Of a DNA stretch of 64,000 bases, positions 36,425-48,540 are shown piece by piece. This stretch comes from Musa acuminata AAA Group (Eukaryota; Streptophyta; Magnoliopsida; Zingiberales; Musaceae), in contig NC_088339.1 in NCBI RefSeq assembly GCF_036884655.1, forward strand, positions 34,657,501 through 34,721,500, given 5' to 3'. The notes below the pieces were generated by a model. The model was not told where the DNA came from, did not search any database, and saw only the letters and a program-made list of their open reading frames with translations. Position 1 is the stretch's first letter. Each line of letters starts with the position of its first letter. Position numbers and translations under genes: made by a program.

Positions 36425-37199
36425 GAGGGAATTATATAATCGTTATCTGACAATGAGATATCATATACTATATAGCATTCCGTGAGTGGATCAATTAGTG
36501 AAGTCATTCTCCAATGAGCACATGCATTGTATCCCTAGTGTCCGCACATAAGCAATTATGAGATCAACTGCCATCATCATATAGACGTGTATACAACACA
36601 CCTATATATCCGGTTATCTTGATATCCCTCTCGAGTAACCTATGACCAGGATTATTTAAGATCCATGTTTAAAGGCGAATTGGTCTCATTATCATGATCT
36701 CAACACAATCTGATTCCATTACACCGATTCATGGACATCACAATATATGCAACATGCAACATAAAATGATAAAATACTAATAAATAATAATAAGCAAAAG
36801 ATTAAGTAGTGTGTCACATGTGCCACCACTCATATAATTGACTTGCAAGACACATATGACTAGCAAAATTCTCTTGTCTTGTTGAGTTAGGTTAGGAAAG
36901 GTTTTAGTATAAATTGTTATGGTTTAAACTTATGTAATTGTAGGTTGGGCAAGTGATGAATTGGTCGTCGAGTCTTGGAATAATTAATGGAATAGTAGAG
37001 GATCGAGTTGCTAGAAGATGGGAGGAAGTCCAACTAAGAGTTTGGGCTAGACTGAGTCTAGAAGAATTAAGATTGGTATATTTGGCATTAGAGCATTCGA
37101 CATGATTAGACTCTGTATGTCCATTTGGCCCATTGGGTTCTTTATGGTTTAGCTTGGATGGTCTTACAAAGTTTTCTTGAGACATATTGATAGTACTCC

Positions 37200-37690
37200 T
37201 TCTAGCACTAATTTATTAGTGTATGTTCTAATTATCTGATATGGGAATGATGATTCAAATTCAACTGAGGCTCGTTGCAAGTCGATCTCAATTCATGTCA
37301 AAGTTAAAAGACGTTCTCGACAAATGCTCATCCGATGATCAAAATTAGTTTTTGGGTTTGATTCGATCAAACTAATCGATCAATACTGAAGCAAAGCAAT
37401 GTATGTCGGAGCATATCTGGGTCCTTCTTCTTTTATGTGACCTTGAAATCGATTACTCTCAGAATCGTTGATGATGGGAGGGAATACGTGGTATTTCAGG
37501 CGAACTAACATCATTCAAACCTGGCATCCATAGACCAATCACATCAATCATAGGGTTCATATGGTCGATCGTTTGGCCACGTACCACCACCCGTGATCGA
37601 ACTGTCGCATAATCCTTGTGACCTTCGACGATAGCCCCGTCGACTATGACGACATTGTGTGTGACACATGACTCTTCACCTATCAGTACC
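37200..37690 (+). repeat. diverged LTR-like repeat, copy 2
   Basis: Same orientation as the copy at 35585-36080, offset by about 1.61 kb. The similarity runs from the TTAGTGTATGTTCTA end to TCTTCACCTATCAGTACC. Confidence 0.6.
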
Positions 37691-39448
37691 AAAGCACAAA
37701 AGCCATTTGTAGCGTCATCGTTCTGCCAAACTCGAAACAAGGAACAGCGGTTGAATGCTTATTTCTGCACGCATCGACAGTTGAGCCGTCGTCAATTTGT
37801 ACCGCGCATCCTATCCTATCAAGGAGACCTTCACGTCTTCGACATATTCCCCGTGGGATATATAGCATTCAAAATGGTGCTGTAAATACCGACTGTGTAA
37901 GTTGTTGTTTTATGATTAAGATACCTATATTTGCTGGTTCTCAACTCCGTTAAGCAGTTTGAGAAACATGGTTTTTTTACCTCATCCCTGCGGGAGGATG
38001 CCTCTGGCTTTTCTCTCCTTTCTGCTTGAATGTAATGTGTCAAACGTGCATAAATGGGGCACAACATCATGACACAATGAAGGAGACAATAGCTAGAACG
38101 TCTCATACAACCGTGTTCCTTCACAGTTTAATCCGAACCTAGTATCAACAAAGGTTTCCAACCTCTTTTGTACCCCCCCTCCCCCATTTATATTCATATT
38201 GGATTCCTTCAAAGGTACATGTATCCCGATGGGAACGAGCGGAAATGTAGGACTCGGTGAGCCATTTCCTATCACATTGCGGCGATTGGAGGAAGGATGA
38301 GGGAGGTCGATGTTGTGGAGACATTTGTTCTGTGGTTTTAGCACGATCCGATGGTAGGGAGTCAACGCTTGCCGGTTACAGAAACGTGTTGGTTTCCAGA
38401 TTGCTGCCAAACTGATCTCAGAGTACGTCGGAAGTCAACGCTTCGAATAAGATCGCTCTCACACGATCTTGATCTTAGGAGGGTGAGTGCGTCTCGTCCT
38501 CGAGATGTTAGTCAACGAACAAGGAGGAAATCCGGTGATACGTCGGAGTGCAATTGAACAGGAAACAACATCGGTTGTGATACAGTGGCCTTTGCTGCCC
38601 GGTCTTCTCAGGCAAAAACATGATGTGTGTTTGTGTGTGTTTCTTGTTATCGTCCGTCAAGTGATTGAAATCTTAGTTACATAAAAAAAAACAATCATTT
38701 CACGAGCAGCTGCTGCTTCTCTGAATAATTTCATAAAGCTTTTGGTGAACTTCGATTGCAATTCTTTCGATTTAATCCTACATCGGAAGCGAACAAGGAT
38801 TTGAATTGATTTATAAGGTTCTATGGTTGCTTGGGAATTGATTACATCGCAAAGTGTGGATTGACATAAATAGATAGATAATACAGGGGGGCGTTTCCAC
38901 CCCTCATAATAATGGTTCCTTTTGCCACAGGAGAGTCGACATGACGACAAAATGCATTCGATCCACATATAATTGCTGTAAGAGTTCCTAACCAATACTA
39001 GTCGTTATGGGATTGCATCGCATATATGGATGAGACTCGAATCGAATGACAAGGAAGCATGGGGATGAGAACTCGTGGAGGCAGTGACTGAACATGATAC
39101 GTTCTCCTGTCACCGACGAAGGGATGAAGCAATTTGGATCTCACATCCTATCCTACTCCTCTCAACAATCATTCCTCTTCCTCCTCCGTCGATTCGTTAA
39201 CATTGCAACGTAAGAAAGAACAGCTGAACTGTAAACCTATAGCTCTATACTCGACGAGAGTTTCTGAACCAGAATCAAGCAGAGCAACAGAGGAGGCTCT
39301 CTGCCGGTGACCTCGTTAACGGACAGAAACTGGCATAGATTCGAGGCACGGCATCGACTCTAACCCGGTCCGGTAATTTACAGGTGGAATTAATCGATAA
39401 CAGTAGGAGGAGGAGAAGTGAGGGCCACCACTCGTTCATGTTCATGGA

Positions 39449-39504
39449 GATAAGGTAAGCCACTGCAGACATGTGGCTCGTGAGGAAGGATGGCAAACGA
39501 TAAG
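39449..39504 (+). promoter_or_regulatory. light-responsive-type elements upstream of rbcS
   Basis: Two I-boxes (GATAAG) at 39449-39454 and 39499-39504 flank GACATGTGGC at 39468-39477, which sits where many rbcS promoters have a G-box (CACGTGGC). The arrangement I-box, G-box-like, I-box is typical for rbcS; here the G-box core is CATGTG. Confidence 0.55.
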
Positions 39505-39635
39505 GATGGCATCCGCGCCCCCTCGTTAATGTGTGGTGCTCAGGGTTTGTGCGATGTCGCCTTCTGGAGAACCAACGTACAAGATGAGCCACAGGATGGT
39601 AAATATCAGGAGGGAAGGCGCGGTGGTGTTGTATG

Positions 39636-39643
39636 TATATATA
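39636..39643 (+). promoter_or_regulatory. TATA box of rbcS
   Basis: TATATATA about 94-101 bases before the rbcS ATG, downstream of the I-box pair. Confidence 0.65.
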
Positions 39644-39736
39644 GGGCCGGAGTTGGGAGTGGTGAGGCCTCACGGCGACGAGTCTTCTTCTTGATCTCGG
39701 GTCGAATTAGGTGAGTGTCAGAAAGAGGAATCAACG

Positions 39737-40469
39737 ATGGTTTCCTCCATGATGGTCTCCTCGGCTGCCACCTTCACCCGGGCTTCCCCGGCTCAATCCA
39801 GCATGGTGGCGCCGTTCACCGGCCTCAAGTCCGCCTCCGCCTTCCCTGTCACCAGGAAGCCCAACGCCGACCTCTCCCACCTCCCCAGCAATGGCGGCCG
39901 AGTTCAGTGCATGAAGGTACGCACGTACAAGGCTCGTGGCTCGAGTCGGAAACCTCTGTTACCGAGATAGCCGTTACGAATCATATACTGTGGATGTAAT
40001 TCTTATGACAGGTGTGGCCGATCGAGGGCGTGAAGAAGTTTGAGACCCTGTCCTACCTTCCGACACTGAAGGACGAGGCGTTGCTGAAGCAGATCGAGTA
40101 CCTTCTCCGCTCCAAATGGATTCCCTGCTTGGAGTTCTGCCCCGTAAGTAACTTCACCTGCCCCATGGTGGGCATCCAGTAACCTTGATATCCAGCATGC
40201 ATACCGGGGATTGAAGTCGATCGTAATGACCATAACAGAAAGGGTTCGTGTGGCGCGAGAACCACCGGTCGCCGGGGTACTACGACGGGCGGTACTGGAC
40301 CATGTGGAAGCTGCCCATGTTCGGGTGCACCGACGCTGTGCAGGTGGCGAAGGAGGTGGAGGAGTGCAAGAAGGAGTACCCCCACGCCTTCATCCGCATC
40401 ATCGGCTTCGACAACAACCGCCAGGTGCAGTGCGTCAGTTTCATCGCCTACAAGCCGACCGGCTACTAG
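39737..40469 (+). CDS. rbcS: ribulose bisphosphate carboxylase small subunit
   Basis: Three exons, 39737-39916, 40012-40143 and 40239-40469, join into 181 codons (180 aa). Residues 1-58 are a chloroplast transit peptide, rich in Ser/Ala and basic, ending GGRVQC; the mature chain starts at M59 ([19 protein letters not shown]). The family signature [17 protein letters not shown] and the end [23 protein letters not shown] are intact. With the plastid-encoded large subunit it forms Rubisco, which fixes CO2 in the stroma. Both introns are short. Exon 2 ends and exon 3 starts inside [14 protein letters not shown], a variable loop. Upstream are I-boxes and a TATA box; an AATAAA lies at 40657-40662. 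Confidence 0.97.
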
Positions 40470-40656
40470 ACGATTCGGATCCGGCTCTTCGGATTGCTTT
40501 CTTTGGTTCAGTGTTGGATGTTTCCCCTTCTCTCGTTGTCTCCTCTACGCAACCGCCGACAGTGCAGCAGCGCACTGAGGCCGTCTATGTTTTGTTTCCC
40601 CAAGAACGCGGAGCTTATATGTTAAAAAAGTATATTATGGACGTTCGCTTATTTAT

Positions 40657-40662
40657 AATAAA
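40657..40662 (+). terminator. probable polyadenylation signal of rbcS
   Basis: AATAAA about 190 bases after the rbcS stop codon. Confidence 0.5.
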
Positions 40663-41796
40663 GGCTACCCAATGTGTTTGATTTTACCTGTATCCGTCTG
40701 CTGTGGGTGGAAGAATCCCGTACCGTAGTTGCCAAGACGTGTGGTGTGGGGGTTGAAGCTTTGCTCTGGCCCAACCTAATGTTATCTGGGCTCTGTATTG
40801 GGCCGATCTCGGCCTACTTGGACGATGAACCGCTGGGTCAATGGTCAAACACCGCGCGCATGTCTTCTTCTTCTCCCTCCCCTACTAATTTAATGGAAAT
40901 AGATATATGGACCCCCAAAAATAAAAATAAAAAATGTCCTCCTCTCGCATCCGACGCACCAACAAACGGGCCGTGGCAAAAAGCAGTAGGAGAGGTTTCC
41001 TATCGTCGTCGGTCGTGAAGAGTAGCAAGTAGATCGAGCCCAAGCGAGGAACGTCACGTGCGAGCATCATTCGTGTCGGCCCCTCGCTCGTGGTGGGGTA
41101 CCGTGTCGGATGATGTATATTAATGAAGCCAACCGTGTGTGATATCTCAACTCATGCTGTAATCACCGTTTGAATAGTTTGATGAATGGTGTCCATATCC
41201 ACAGCATGCGTGACACATTTGGTACCTACCCATTAAAATACAATACCATTCAGAGCACTTTTCTCTCTCTCTCTCTCGATTTATTTTACTTTTTCTATTA
41301 TTCTTCTTCTTCTTCTTCTTCTTCTTCTTATTTTTTTCCTTTAGATAAATCCTCCTCCGACTCCCTTCTTCCCCATTCCTATCTCCTTCCCCTCTTCGGA
41401 TTCTCTCTCTCTCTCTCTCTCTAGGAGGGAGGCGGATAAGGTACATACATAAAAATCCCGTCTTTGCCTCCTGCGCTTCTTTTTCTTCCCTTCTTCTTCG
41501 ATTCTGAGGGGTGATCGGCTTCTTTTGTGGGAGATCCCTCTCGCGGTGTCGCGCGCCGGTGGTTTTCCAAACAGAGTCGGGATTTTTACTGGTTTTTGGA
41601 GTTTTCCTTTTTCTCGAAATTTCGCACCCTCCTGCTTTTATGGGAAACAGTGAAATGTTCAAACTTGCCTGCAAAGACGTCCGAGTTTTCGTAGCTGCGG
41701 CGTTGTTTCTACCGGATTCAAACGGAAAAAACCCCTTTTCTTGTTGGCTAATTTAGTTGTCACGACAGGCGTTGCCATCGTAAAGATTGGGCGAAC
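40663..41796. other. intergenic and 5' region
   Basis: It holds CT tracts near 41264-41277 and 41403-41422 and a (CTT)n tract at 41300-41329, in the probable leader of the gene at 41797. The 175-codon minus-strand frame here is made of these tracts. Confidence 0.6.
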
Positions 41797-42515
41797 ATGA
41801 ACCGCTGCGCGATGCAACAGAACCCTTTCGCCGCCTACGAAGAGATGAGGAGCGCTTTCGCCGCCGCGGAAAGGAAGCCCCCTGTCTTCTGCCCGAAGCC
41901 CCGGCGGCTCAGCCCGCCCGCTGGCGTCGCCGATCCGATCTGGCCCCTCCGTTGGCACTCGAGGTTGACATATGTAACAACTCCTCCTCTGCTACGACAC
42001 CGCAAAAGTTTCTCCTTTTCGTGTATCTGATTCCACCTCTCTCTCTGTCTCTCTCTTCTGCTCTTCTCAGTCGTCAAGCAGATTTCGCTGATTCGAACGC
42101 CGTGGCGGACCTTCTTGATATCTTGCTCGCAAAGGTGAGATTTTTTGTTGACGTTGTAATAACATGTGTATTTGATGTAGCTGATACCGGAGAAAATAGA
42201 TCTGGAAGACCTCTGTTATTGACGTCTATTATCACGATTTGTTCGCAGGATGGTGAAGAACAGAACCGAGAGGCTTCTTCGCCGCCCTTCTTCTGCGGCT
42301 CGCCTCCAGACCGTGCGGCAAACCCGGTCGTCCATGACGCCCGTTTCGGCGAGGACCGTCCGCCGCTGGCGCCGTTCGCCCCTGTGCAACCGACCCAGTC
42401 CGTCACGCCGATGTCCCCCAAGCACGCCAAGTTCGGGCTCCTGCCGGCGGCCGTGCGGGTCGAGGGTTTTGATTGCCTCGATCGCGGCTGCAGCAGCATC
42501 GCTGCTGTGGCCTGA
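41797..42515 (+). CDS. conserved plant protein of unknown function (At1g13390/At1g68490-like)
   Basis: Exons 41797-41963, 42071-42134 and 42249-42515 join in phase into 166 codons (165 aa). The start MNRCAMQQNPFAAYEEMR, the block VFCPKPRRLSP then PLRWH, the ADLLDILLAK segment and SSPPFFCGSPPDRAANP, VHDARFG match a small plant-specific family that I know from Arabidopsis At1g13390 and At1g68490. The protein closes with VRVEGFDCLDR. No enzyme or membrane motif is visible. The repeated Pro-rich and Cys-containing blocks look like short binding motifs in a disordered chain. CT-rich leader sequence precedes it. Confidence 0.9.
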
Positions 42516-45500
42516 ACGCCCGCATGCGCCTCCGAGCGTTCTTTTGGAGCGCGGTGAGAGGAAGAGTGAGAGAAAGGGTGAATTGACATCAACAAATCAA
42601 AGAAAACCAGCTGTAGGAGAAGAACAAGTTGGTAATCTGGGAATGCGTTTTGGCTCTCCATGTAAACTGTACATCTTACTAGTGGTGCACCAATGTTTGT
42701 GTACTATTTGTGTGGGAGAATTGTATGTAGATATCAAAATAAGGAAGATAGAGAGTTAGGAGGAGGAGGAGAAGGAAAGCCAAGTTTTTTTGTGTTTTGT
42801 TTTGATCCATATGGACGGTAAGAGGTTCTATTTCATCCTGTGCTGAAATATTCATCATCTTGTATATAACTCTTAGGAGGAAATCCTCGAATCATGAAAT
42901 TGTGTATCTATTCATCATGTATAAAATTTTGTATTCCTTTACCTCTCTATGTTTATGGTGCCTCTTGGAGCTCTCGAGACGGTGGTGTTGCGATTGATGT
43001 GGATGCCACCGGCGAAAAGATGTTGCGCTTAGTGTTAGAGCATTGTTGGATGGAGATGACTGGAGACGTGGCTTCGTGTTGGAATAACGCCATCTTATCA
43101 GAGCAGATATGGTCAATATCGTCGACTGATACGAGAGGCGATGGGTAAGGAGGAAGAGGTGGAGGATAAGAAGGAAATGGGAGCAGGAGGACCCAGCAAA
43201 AGGGTGTGAGGTCATGTCTTCTCCACCGAGCTGTCTCTGTTCAAGTGGCGCTGTCGCCAAGAAAAAAAATAACCAAGTCCATGCCACCACCATTCTTGTG
43301 CTATGGCCATCTTTGAATTCTCCGCATGTGTTCGTCCGTGATGACTGACTAATTCAACAACGGATGGATGGACTCCGAGACGGACTAAATGTTCTGTGCC
43401 TAACGAAGGATGGACACAAGTGGATAATGCTTTGACAAAGGTGGCAAATTGGCAAGCGATTTCCAGGGTCTTCTGTATGCACAGAGTCGTGAGCTGTAAT
43501 AGGCCAATGTCGTGAACTATATAATAAATACATCGATGGAAGTCATGAGCAAGTGGGGAAAAGAAAAGCCTCGGCGATTTCTTTCTACCCGTTGCCGTCC
43601 TGCTTTGCGTCCGACCGTCTCATTCCATCCCGCATGAGATACGGTGCTGTCGGAAGAGATTCGGGCTCGCATTAGGTTCCGATCTCTCCGAGCGTTCGTT
43701 CGTTCAGACACATCGCCAGGGAAAAGAAAAAGAGTAGTAGAATCCATCCAACTTGTGCTTGCCAAATAAGCTGATAAGAGGAACGAAGGCTGGGTTCACA
43801 AGCAGTCAACGTGGCCACTTTCCACACCACGGCCTTCGTCCGCAGACCATTCCTCATCCCATCCAAGTGAGTCCAAAATCTCCACTGCTCATCTCAGGCG
43901 TGAATGCAGATAAAGAGGAAACAAGCGGACGTGTCCTCTGCGGAACATGTGGTCGGCCATGCACGTATCCCCTGTTACTCTTGGCCTCGGCGAGACGACG
44001 TGCCGATCCATGGGTGGAAGAAAGACGGAAGGAATAGGAGAGATCCCCACGACGTGCAATGTTTCATCGCCCACCGTGCTGCACTCGCACATTGTCTGCG
44101 GCTTCTCTCCGGCGCATGGAAACCAAAAATGGGATCGGTGGGAGAAACAGGATCGGAAACCTGTCTCCACGGTACCACTTTCCTTCCGGTACCCAACCGA
44201 TGAAGGGATGCGTAGAGATCGTAATCGAAGCATCTGACTGCAGGAACGCTTAGAGAATTCACTCGTTGCAAGCACCATAGCCTCGTCCTCGTACCATGCC
44301 ATTCTCGATGAAGGAATCAGAAACTGGGCGAAGCGAAGGACATGCCACGTAAAGCAGAAGAACAGGGCACAAAGAAAGGATTCCGGTGGAGAATAAAGAG
44401 GGAGGAGAGTCTGGTCCATTGCTTTTGTCGACAGATGGGTATCGTTTGAGACCCACCTGGATCGCTATGGTGATGATAGATAGATAGATAGATTCTTGAT
44501 GTTTATTCTCCCATCAAATCAGTAACAGGGAGGAGTGAAACGAAGCGAGAGAGAGGAGGGACAACACATTTACGGAGAACCTACATGTGTCGAGACAGGA
44601 AAACAATGACAGGCTACAGGTGGGTTGCGTGCACTCAAACCTTTGTCGCCGCAACTGGATGCGAATGGGAGCTGTCGGCGAAGCAATCAATCGGACCCGA
44701 GTTGGCTCACCGCAGATGCCGAATGATTGACGCGGAAAAGGCCAAATCGAAGAGATTTGGTTTGCACGATTGGGGTGTGCAGCCAACTCGGGTTGAGTCA
44801 CCTTCTGCGGCGCCTTTGATTAGCTCTTCCTCGGGTGGGGGTGGACGTGTCCACCTGTGGCCATAAGACCCGCCGCGAGTGGTGGTCAAAACAAAGAAGG
44901 TCTGGGAACGACGGACGCCGACTTTAACGTGGCAAACGGCTGTGTGCCACCTTTACTGATGTGCCCAAATCTTTAACGAAAATAAATATTCGTCGACCGC
45001 TGGGGTGCTGAGAGCATCTATCTGCTTTTTGTAATACGAAAAGAAAATCCTGTTCGTACGACAATCTTACTCTGGCGGAGTGGCTGAAGGAACATTCCTT
45101 TTTCTTCTTATATATATAATTACTTTCTTCGTGTTCGTGAGCTCCAACTCAGAAACTTCCCTTCGTTCCTATCTTTACACATGTTTGGCTGAATAGATGC
45201 TTGGAGGTGCTGTCAACGTAAGAACGCTTGAAACTGATAAAAGGATGGGGCTTGATGTCAAACATCATAAGAGAAAAACTAGGTCATGTTCGTCTAGGAT
45301 TAATGTTCTTCACGATTAGGCATGCGAGTCCTTTTGAAATCATGATCGAGGAAAGTCCAAAAGGATAAGCTTAGCCATCGTGTATCAATGGTTACTCCAA
45401 TTTATGATCACGTGAGGGGGGCTATCTTACATGCGTGTCGACTCCAAGTGGTGGCTCACGATTAGGGTGAGTCATCGATCTAATGCTTGTGTCATTGTTT

Positions 45501-47827
45501 TTTTCTATCAACACCTATAGTTTGTTCTAATATCATCGTATTTTTAATATATTTTAAAACACTAATATCTCCTGATAAAAGTCTAATATACAAAAGAGTA
45601 AAATTATTTATTTCATTAAATTTTCATAATAAAATAGTAAAGATGGATGACATCTTTGTTCAATTTTTTATCATAAAAAATTTTAGATTCTGATGTCACT
45701 TTTATATCCTACGAAGAGTTAGCATTTTTTTATTTCTTCATAATCATTTTAATTTTTATTAGACTTTGTTGAACAAGGAGGTGCTTCATCCTCCTCTTCT
45801 ATTCAATTATTGAACACAACTATTCTTTTCATTAAATTTTTATAATAAAAATTAAAATTTAATCGAACTATTTTTAAATAAAAATAAAAAAAATAAATGA
45901 GAAAAAGTAATAGCGACCCCTCCAACCAACCCCTCAGCACACGACAACACGAACAGACTAGTCTAAACGCAAAAGTAATCTTGACCCGTTACACTAATTT
46001 GCTTTTGGTGGGTTGTCCGTACGGACATCGGTGGGTGTAAGGCACGCAGCCCATGTGGGGGTCGACTGCAGAAATAACTCCGTCCTCGGCGACGAAGCTG
46101 AAGCTGAAGCTGGCAATTGTTTTCTCAGAATCAGAATATTCAATCGGCCACCATAAATCAAATGAATAGGAAGAACAAAAGAAGCACAGACCAGCTGTGG
46201 TGGGAAGGTGAAGGTCGTGATCGTCGCCGTAAATTTTAATAGAAACGAGCGAAGAAAATAAAAGATTTCGAAATTGGACAAACAATGGCTCCTTAATTTA
46301 TTAAGTAGCGACACGCCGGTGACTGTGCGGGAGCGGGAGGAGGAGGAGGTGGAGGTGGAGGTGGAGGTGGAGCTCCGCACGACGGATTCGCCTCCGACCG
46401 CCCCTACCTCATTATTTCGTCTGTCGGTCACGCACGGCTGTGGTCCGCACCTCTCTCTCTCTCTCTCACTCTCAGACGCGTGACCCCCTGGCTTATCCGC
46501 TCCAAAGCCAAGACGCGAACCGGACGCGCTGCGTCTGCCACGTTGCTGCCGGCCCCTCGTAACGTAGCCACGTGTACTCTTTAGCCGGGTTCGACCCGGC
46601 TCGGGTGCCCATGCCTTTCGAGCGACGACTCGGCCCGTCACGAGTCCTCACACCGCCCCACCCACGACGACGACGACGACGACGACGACAGATGTAAGAT
46701 AAGTCGCCGAACCCAGTACGTTCCTGCCGTGTGGAAGACGTTTCGGTCCGTGAGGCGCCCGTGGCGACCAACATGCCTAGCGTTAATAGCGACGGGTGTT
46801 ACTCCTCTTTCGGCTTAAAATCACCGGAGTAAACAGATCCGGATTCGACGCGTCGAGTTGATGGCTGCGTGCATTTAGGGGAAGGTCTGGTGCTCGCACC
46901 ACGCCTCTTTGATTCATTCCATGCATGCTTTTGACGGACGCACGCGCCAATGAACGTCGAGATTCGCGACGGACAGAATCGCTGAGTGGGTCCGCCGCGG
47001 GGCCTCCATGTTTGGCCATTATTGATTATTAGAGGTGGGTAGGCGCGGGCAGCAATTGGGTTTCCTCGTTTCCTTTTTTTCTTATTCCTTCCTTTCCGTG
47101 GGCGATTTGGTTACCACCGCATCACCCATCGAGGTGACAAAGAAAGATATTGATGCCCACCCTGAATAGCCTTTTTCTTTTTTCTAATCTTTCTTTGGCC
47201 CTGTTGAGGTCAAATAAAATTATATTAACATCATGATCGTTCGTTTACCCGCGGATGGTGGATGATGGCATGGGAGTTATCCTACCAATATGTTAGCAGC
47301 TACGATTCCTAATTTAATCTTCCAAGTTATCCTACCCCAACAGGAGGTCAAAGTCGACAACGAGAGGGAGGATAACGTCGAACGTTTCTCACCGTTCAAA
47401 TCGAGAGGATAGAGAAGGGAGAAGAATAAAAAAAACAAAAAAAGGAAGATGCGCCCAAATCCAGCCGAGCCGAGAAGACCAAGCCAAACCACGTACCGCC
47501 TCAGCCACGCCGACGACGGGGTCACTGCCCGGACGCCAGCTCCGGACTCCAAACCCGACCCATACGTGTCCAAATTACCTTTCCTTTTCCCTTCATTAAA
47601 ATAAAAAAAAGCAGACACACCCGTGATGCGTGGGCCCCCCCCCCCCCCCACCTTATTTCCCCCCCCAACCCCCCCTTATTATTAATATTATTATTATTTT
47701 ACTCGCTCTTCCATCTGTTATGGACTTTATCACGCCACCCACCGTATTTCTCGTGTCTCGCGAAACGTCCCCAGAAAAAGAAAAAAAAGGAAAATAAATA
47801 GAAATCCGCCCCTCCTCTTTCCCTCCC
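42516..47827. other. intergenic stretch without a recognised gene
   Basis: A GC-rich part (43500-44900) gives long frames on both strands (for example 43889-44419 minus) that match nothing I know. 45480-45900 is very AT-rich. 46451-46474 is a CT tract, 46663-46689 a (CGA)n tract and 47637-47650 a poly-C run. The end is the promoter of the gene at 47968. Confidence 0.5.
46663..46689. repeat. (CGA)n microsatellite
   Basis: About nine CGA/ACG trinucleotides in a GC-rich block. Confidence 0.9.
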
Positions 47828-47835
47828 TATATAAA
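47828..47835 (+). promoter_or_regulatory. TATA box of the 190-aa protein gene
   Basis: TATATAAA, 133-140 bases before the ATG at 47968. Confidence 0.65.
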
Positions 47836-47967
47836 CTCCCCCTCCACCGTGGACAAAACCATTCACATGCTTACTCACGCTTCCGTGCTCCTGTTTTGAG
47901 TTTTGACCTTCTTCCTACTCGGCCCCCTTATCATTTTCTTTCCCAGTTTGCCCATCGACAACCTGAA

Positions 47968-48540
47968 ATGTCTTCTCCACCCCCATACCTTCCTCCTGTA
48001 GAGGCCTCCGCCGATCGGAAAAGACGCCGCGACGAGATGGTGGAGATAGAGGAGGAGGGGGAGTCGCCGGAGATCTCCTCGCCCGAGGCCAAGCGCCTCC
48101 TCCTCGACATCCTTGACGATGACGCCGATGCCGGAGACCAGGACCTCGCCTCCGTCATGAAGAGCCTCGAGGAGGAGATCGCCCTCCCCTCGCCGCCTCC
48201 GCAACCGCAGCTGCTCCCTCTGGCCGCGGTGGACCAGCCCGACCTAGGGTTCCTCTTCGAGGCCTCCGACGACGAGCTCGGCCTGCCGCCCCAGGCCGAC
48301 GAGCGCTGCGAGGCACCCGAGCCGGAGGTCGCCGGGTTTGGCCAGATCTGGGGGTTCGACGACGGCGACCTGTGCGGATACGAAGGGTTCGAGTTCGGGA
48401 TCCGGCCGGAGGAGCGGGCGGAGGCGGACGACGTGGTGGTGTTCGACGGCGGGCTGTTTGATTACGCCGACGTGGTGCCCTGCGGGCCTTCCGATTTCGC
48501 GGATCTATCGTGGCGGCCGGAGACGCTCCCGGCCGTCTGA
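47968..48540 (+). CDS. acidic plant protein of unknown function
   Basis: A single-exon frame of 190 aa. I chose the ATG at 47968 because the upstream in-frame sequence has no ATG and lies in the leader after the TATA box. It opens MSSPPPYLPPVEASADRKRR, with a basic cluster (DRKRRRDEM) near residues 15-23 that could be a nuclear signal. The block SSPEAKRLLLDILDDDAD, then DLASVMKSLEEEI, recalls a small plant family of unknown role. The second half is rich in Asp/Glu/Gly/Phe (GFEFGIRPEE, DYADVVPCG), like transcriptional activation regions. Function is not established. Confidence 0.8.
   Translation: MSSPPPYLPPVEASADRKRRRDEMVEIEEEGESPEISSPEAKRLLLDILDDDADAGDQDLASVMKSLEEEIALPSPPPQPQLLPLAAVDQPDLGFLFEASDDELGLPPQADERCEAPEPEVAGFGQIWGFDDGDLCGYEGFEFGIRPEERAEADDVVVFDGGLFDYADVVPCGPSDFADLSWRPETLPAV

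Larger units (their letters stand above)
35235..39448. other. repeat-rich intergenic stretch
   Basis: It contains two diverged copies of an LTR-like sequence, at about 35585-36080 and 37200-37690, and a 36-bp minisatellite between them. The rest is AT-rich with no gene recognised. Confidence 0.65.

Noticed and set aside
41147..41674. 175-codon minus-strand frame rich in Lys/Glu/Arg
   Set aside because: Built from CT and CTT microsatellites in the leader of the gene at 41797.
42074..42661. 195-codon minus-strand open frame
   Set aside because: Antisense to exons 2-3 of the At1g13390-like gene; no family features.
43889..44419. 176-codon minus-strand frame
   Set aside because: GC-rich region open in several frames at once, no domain, start context or splice pattern.
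45066..45095. GGCGGAGTGGCTGAAGG, resembling the 5' end of a tRNA-Ser/Leu gene
   Set aside because: No matching anticodon stem, T-arm or acceptor strand follows.
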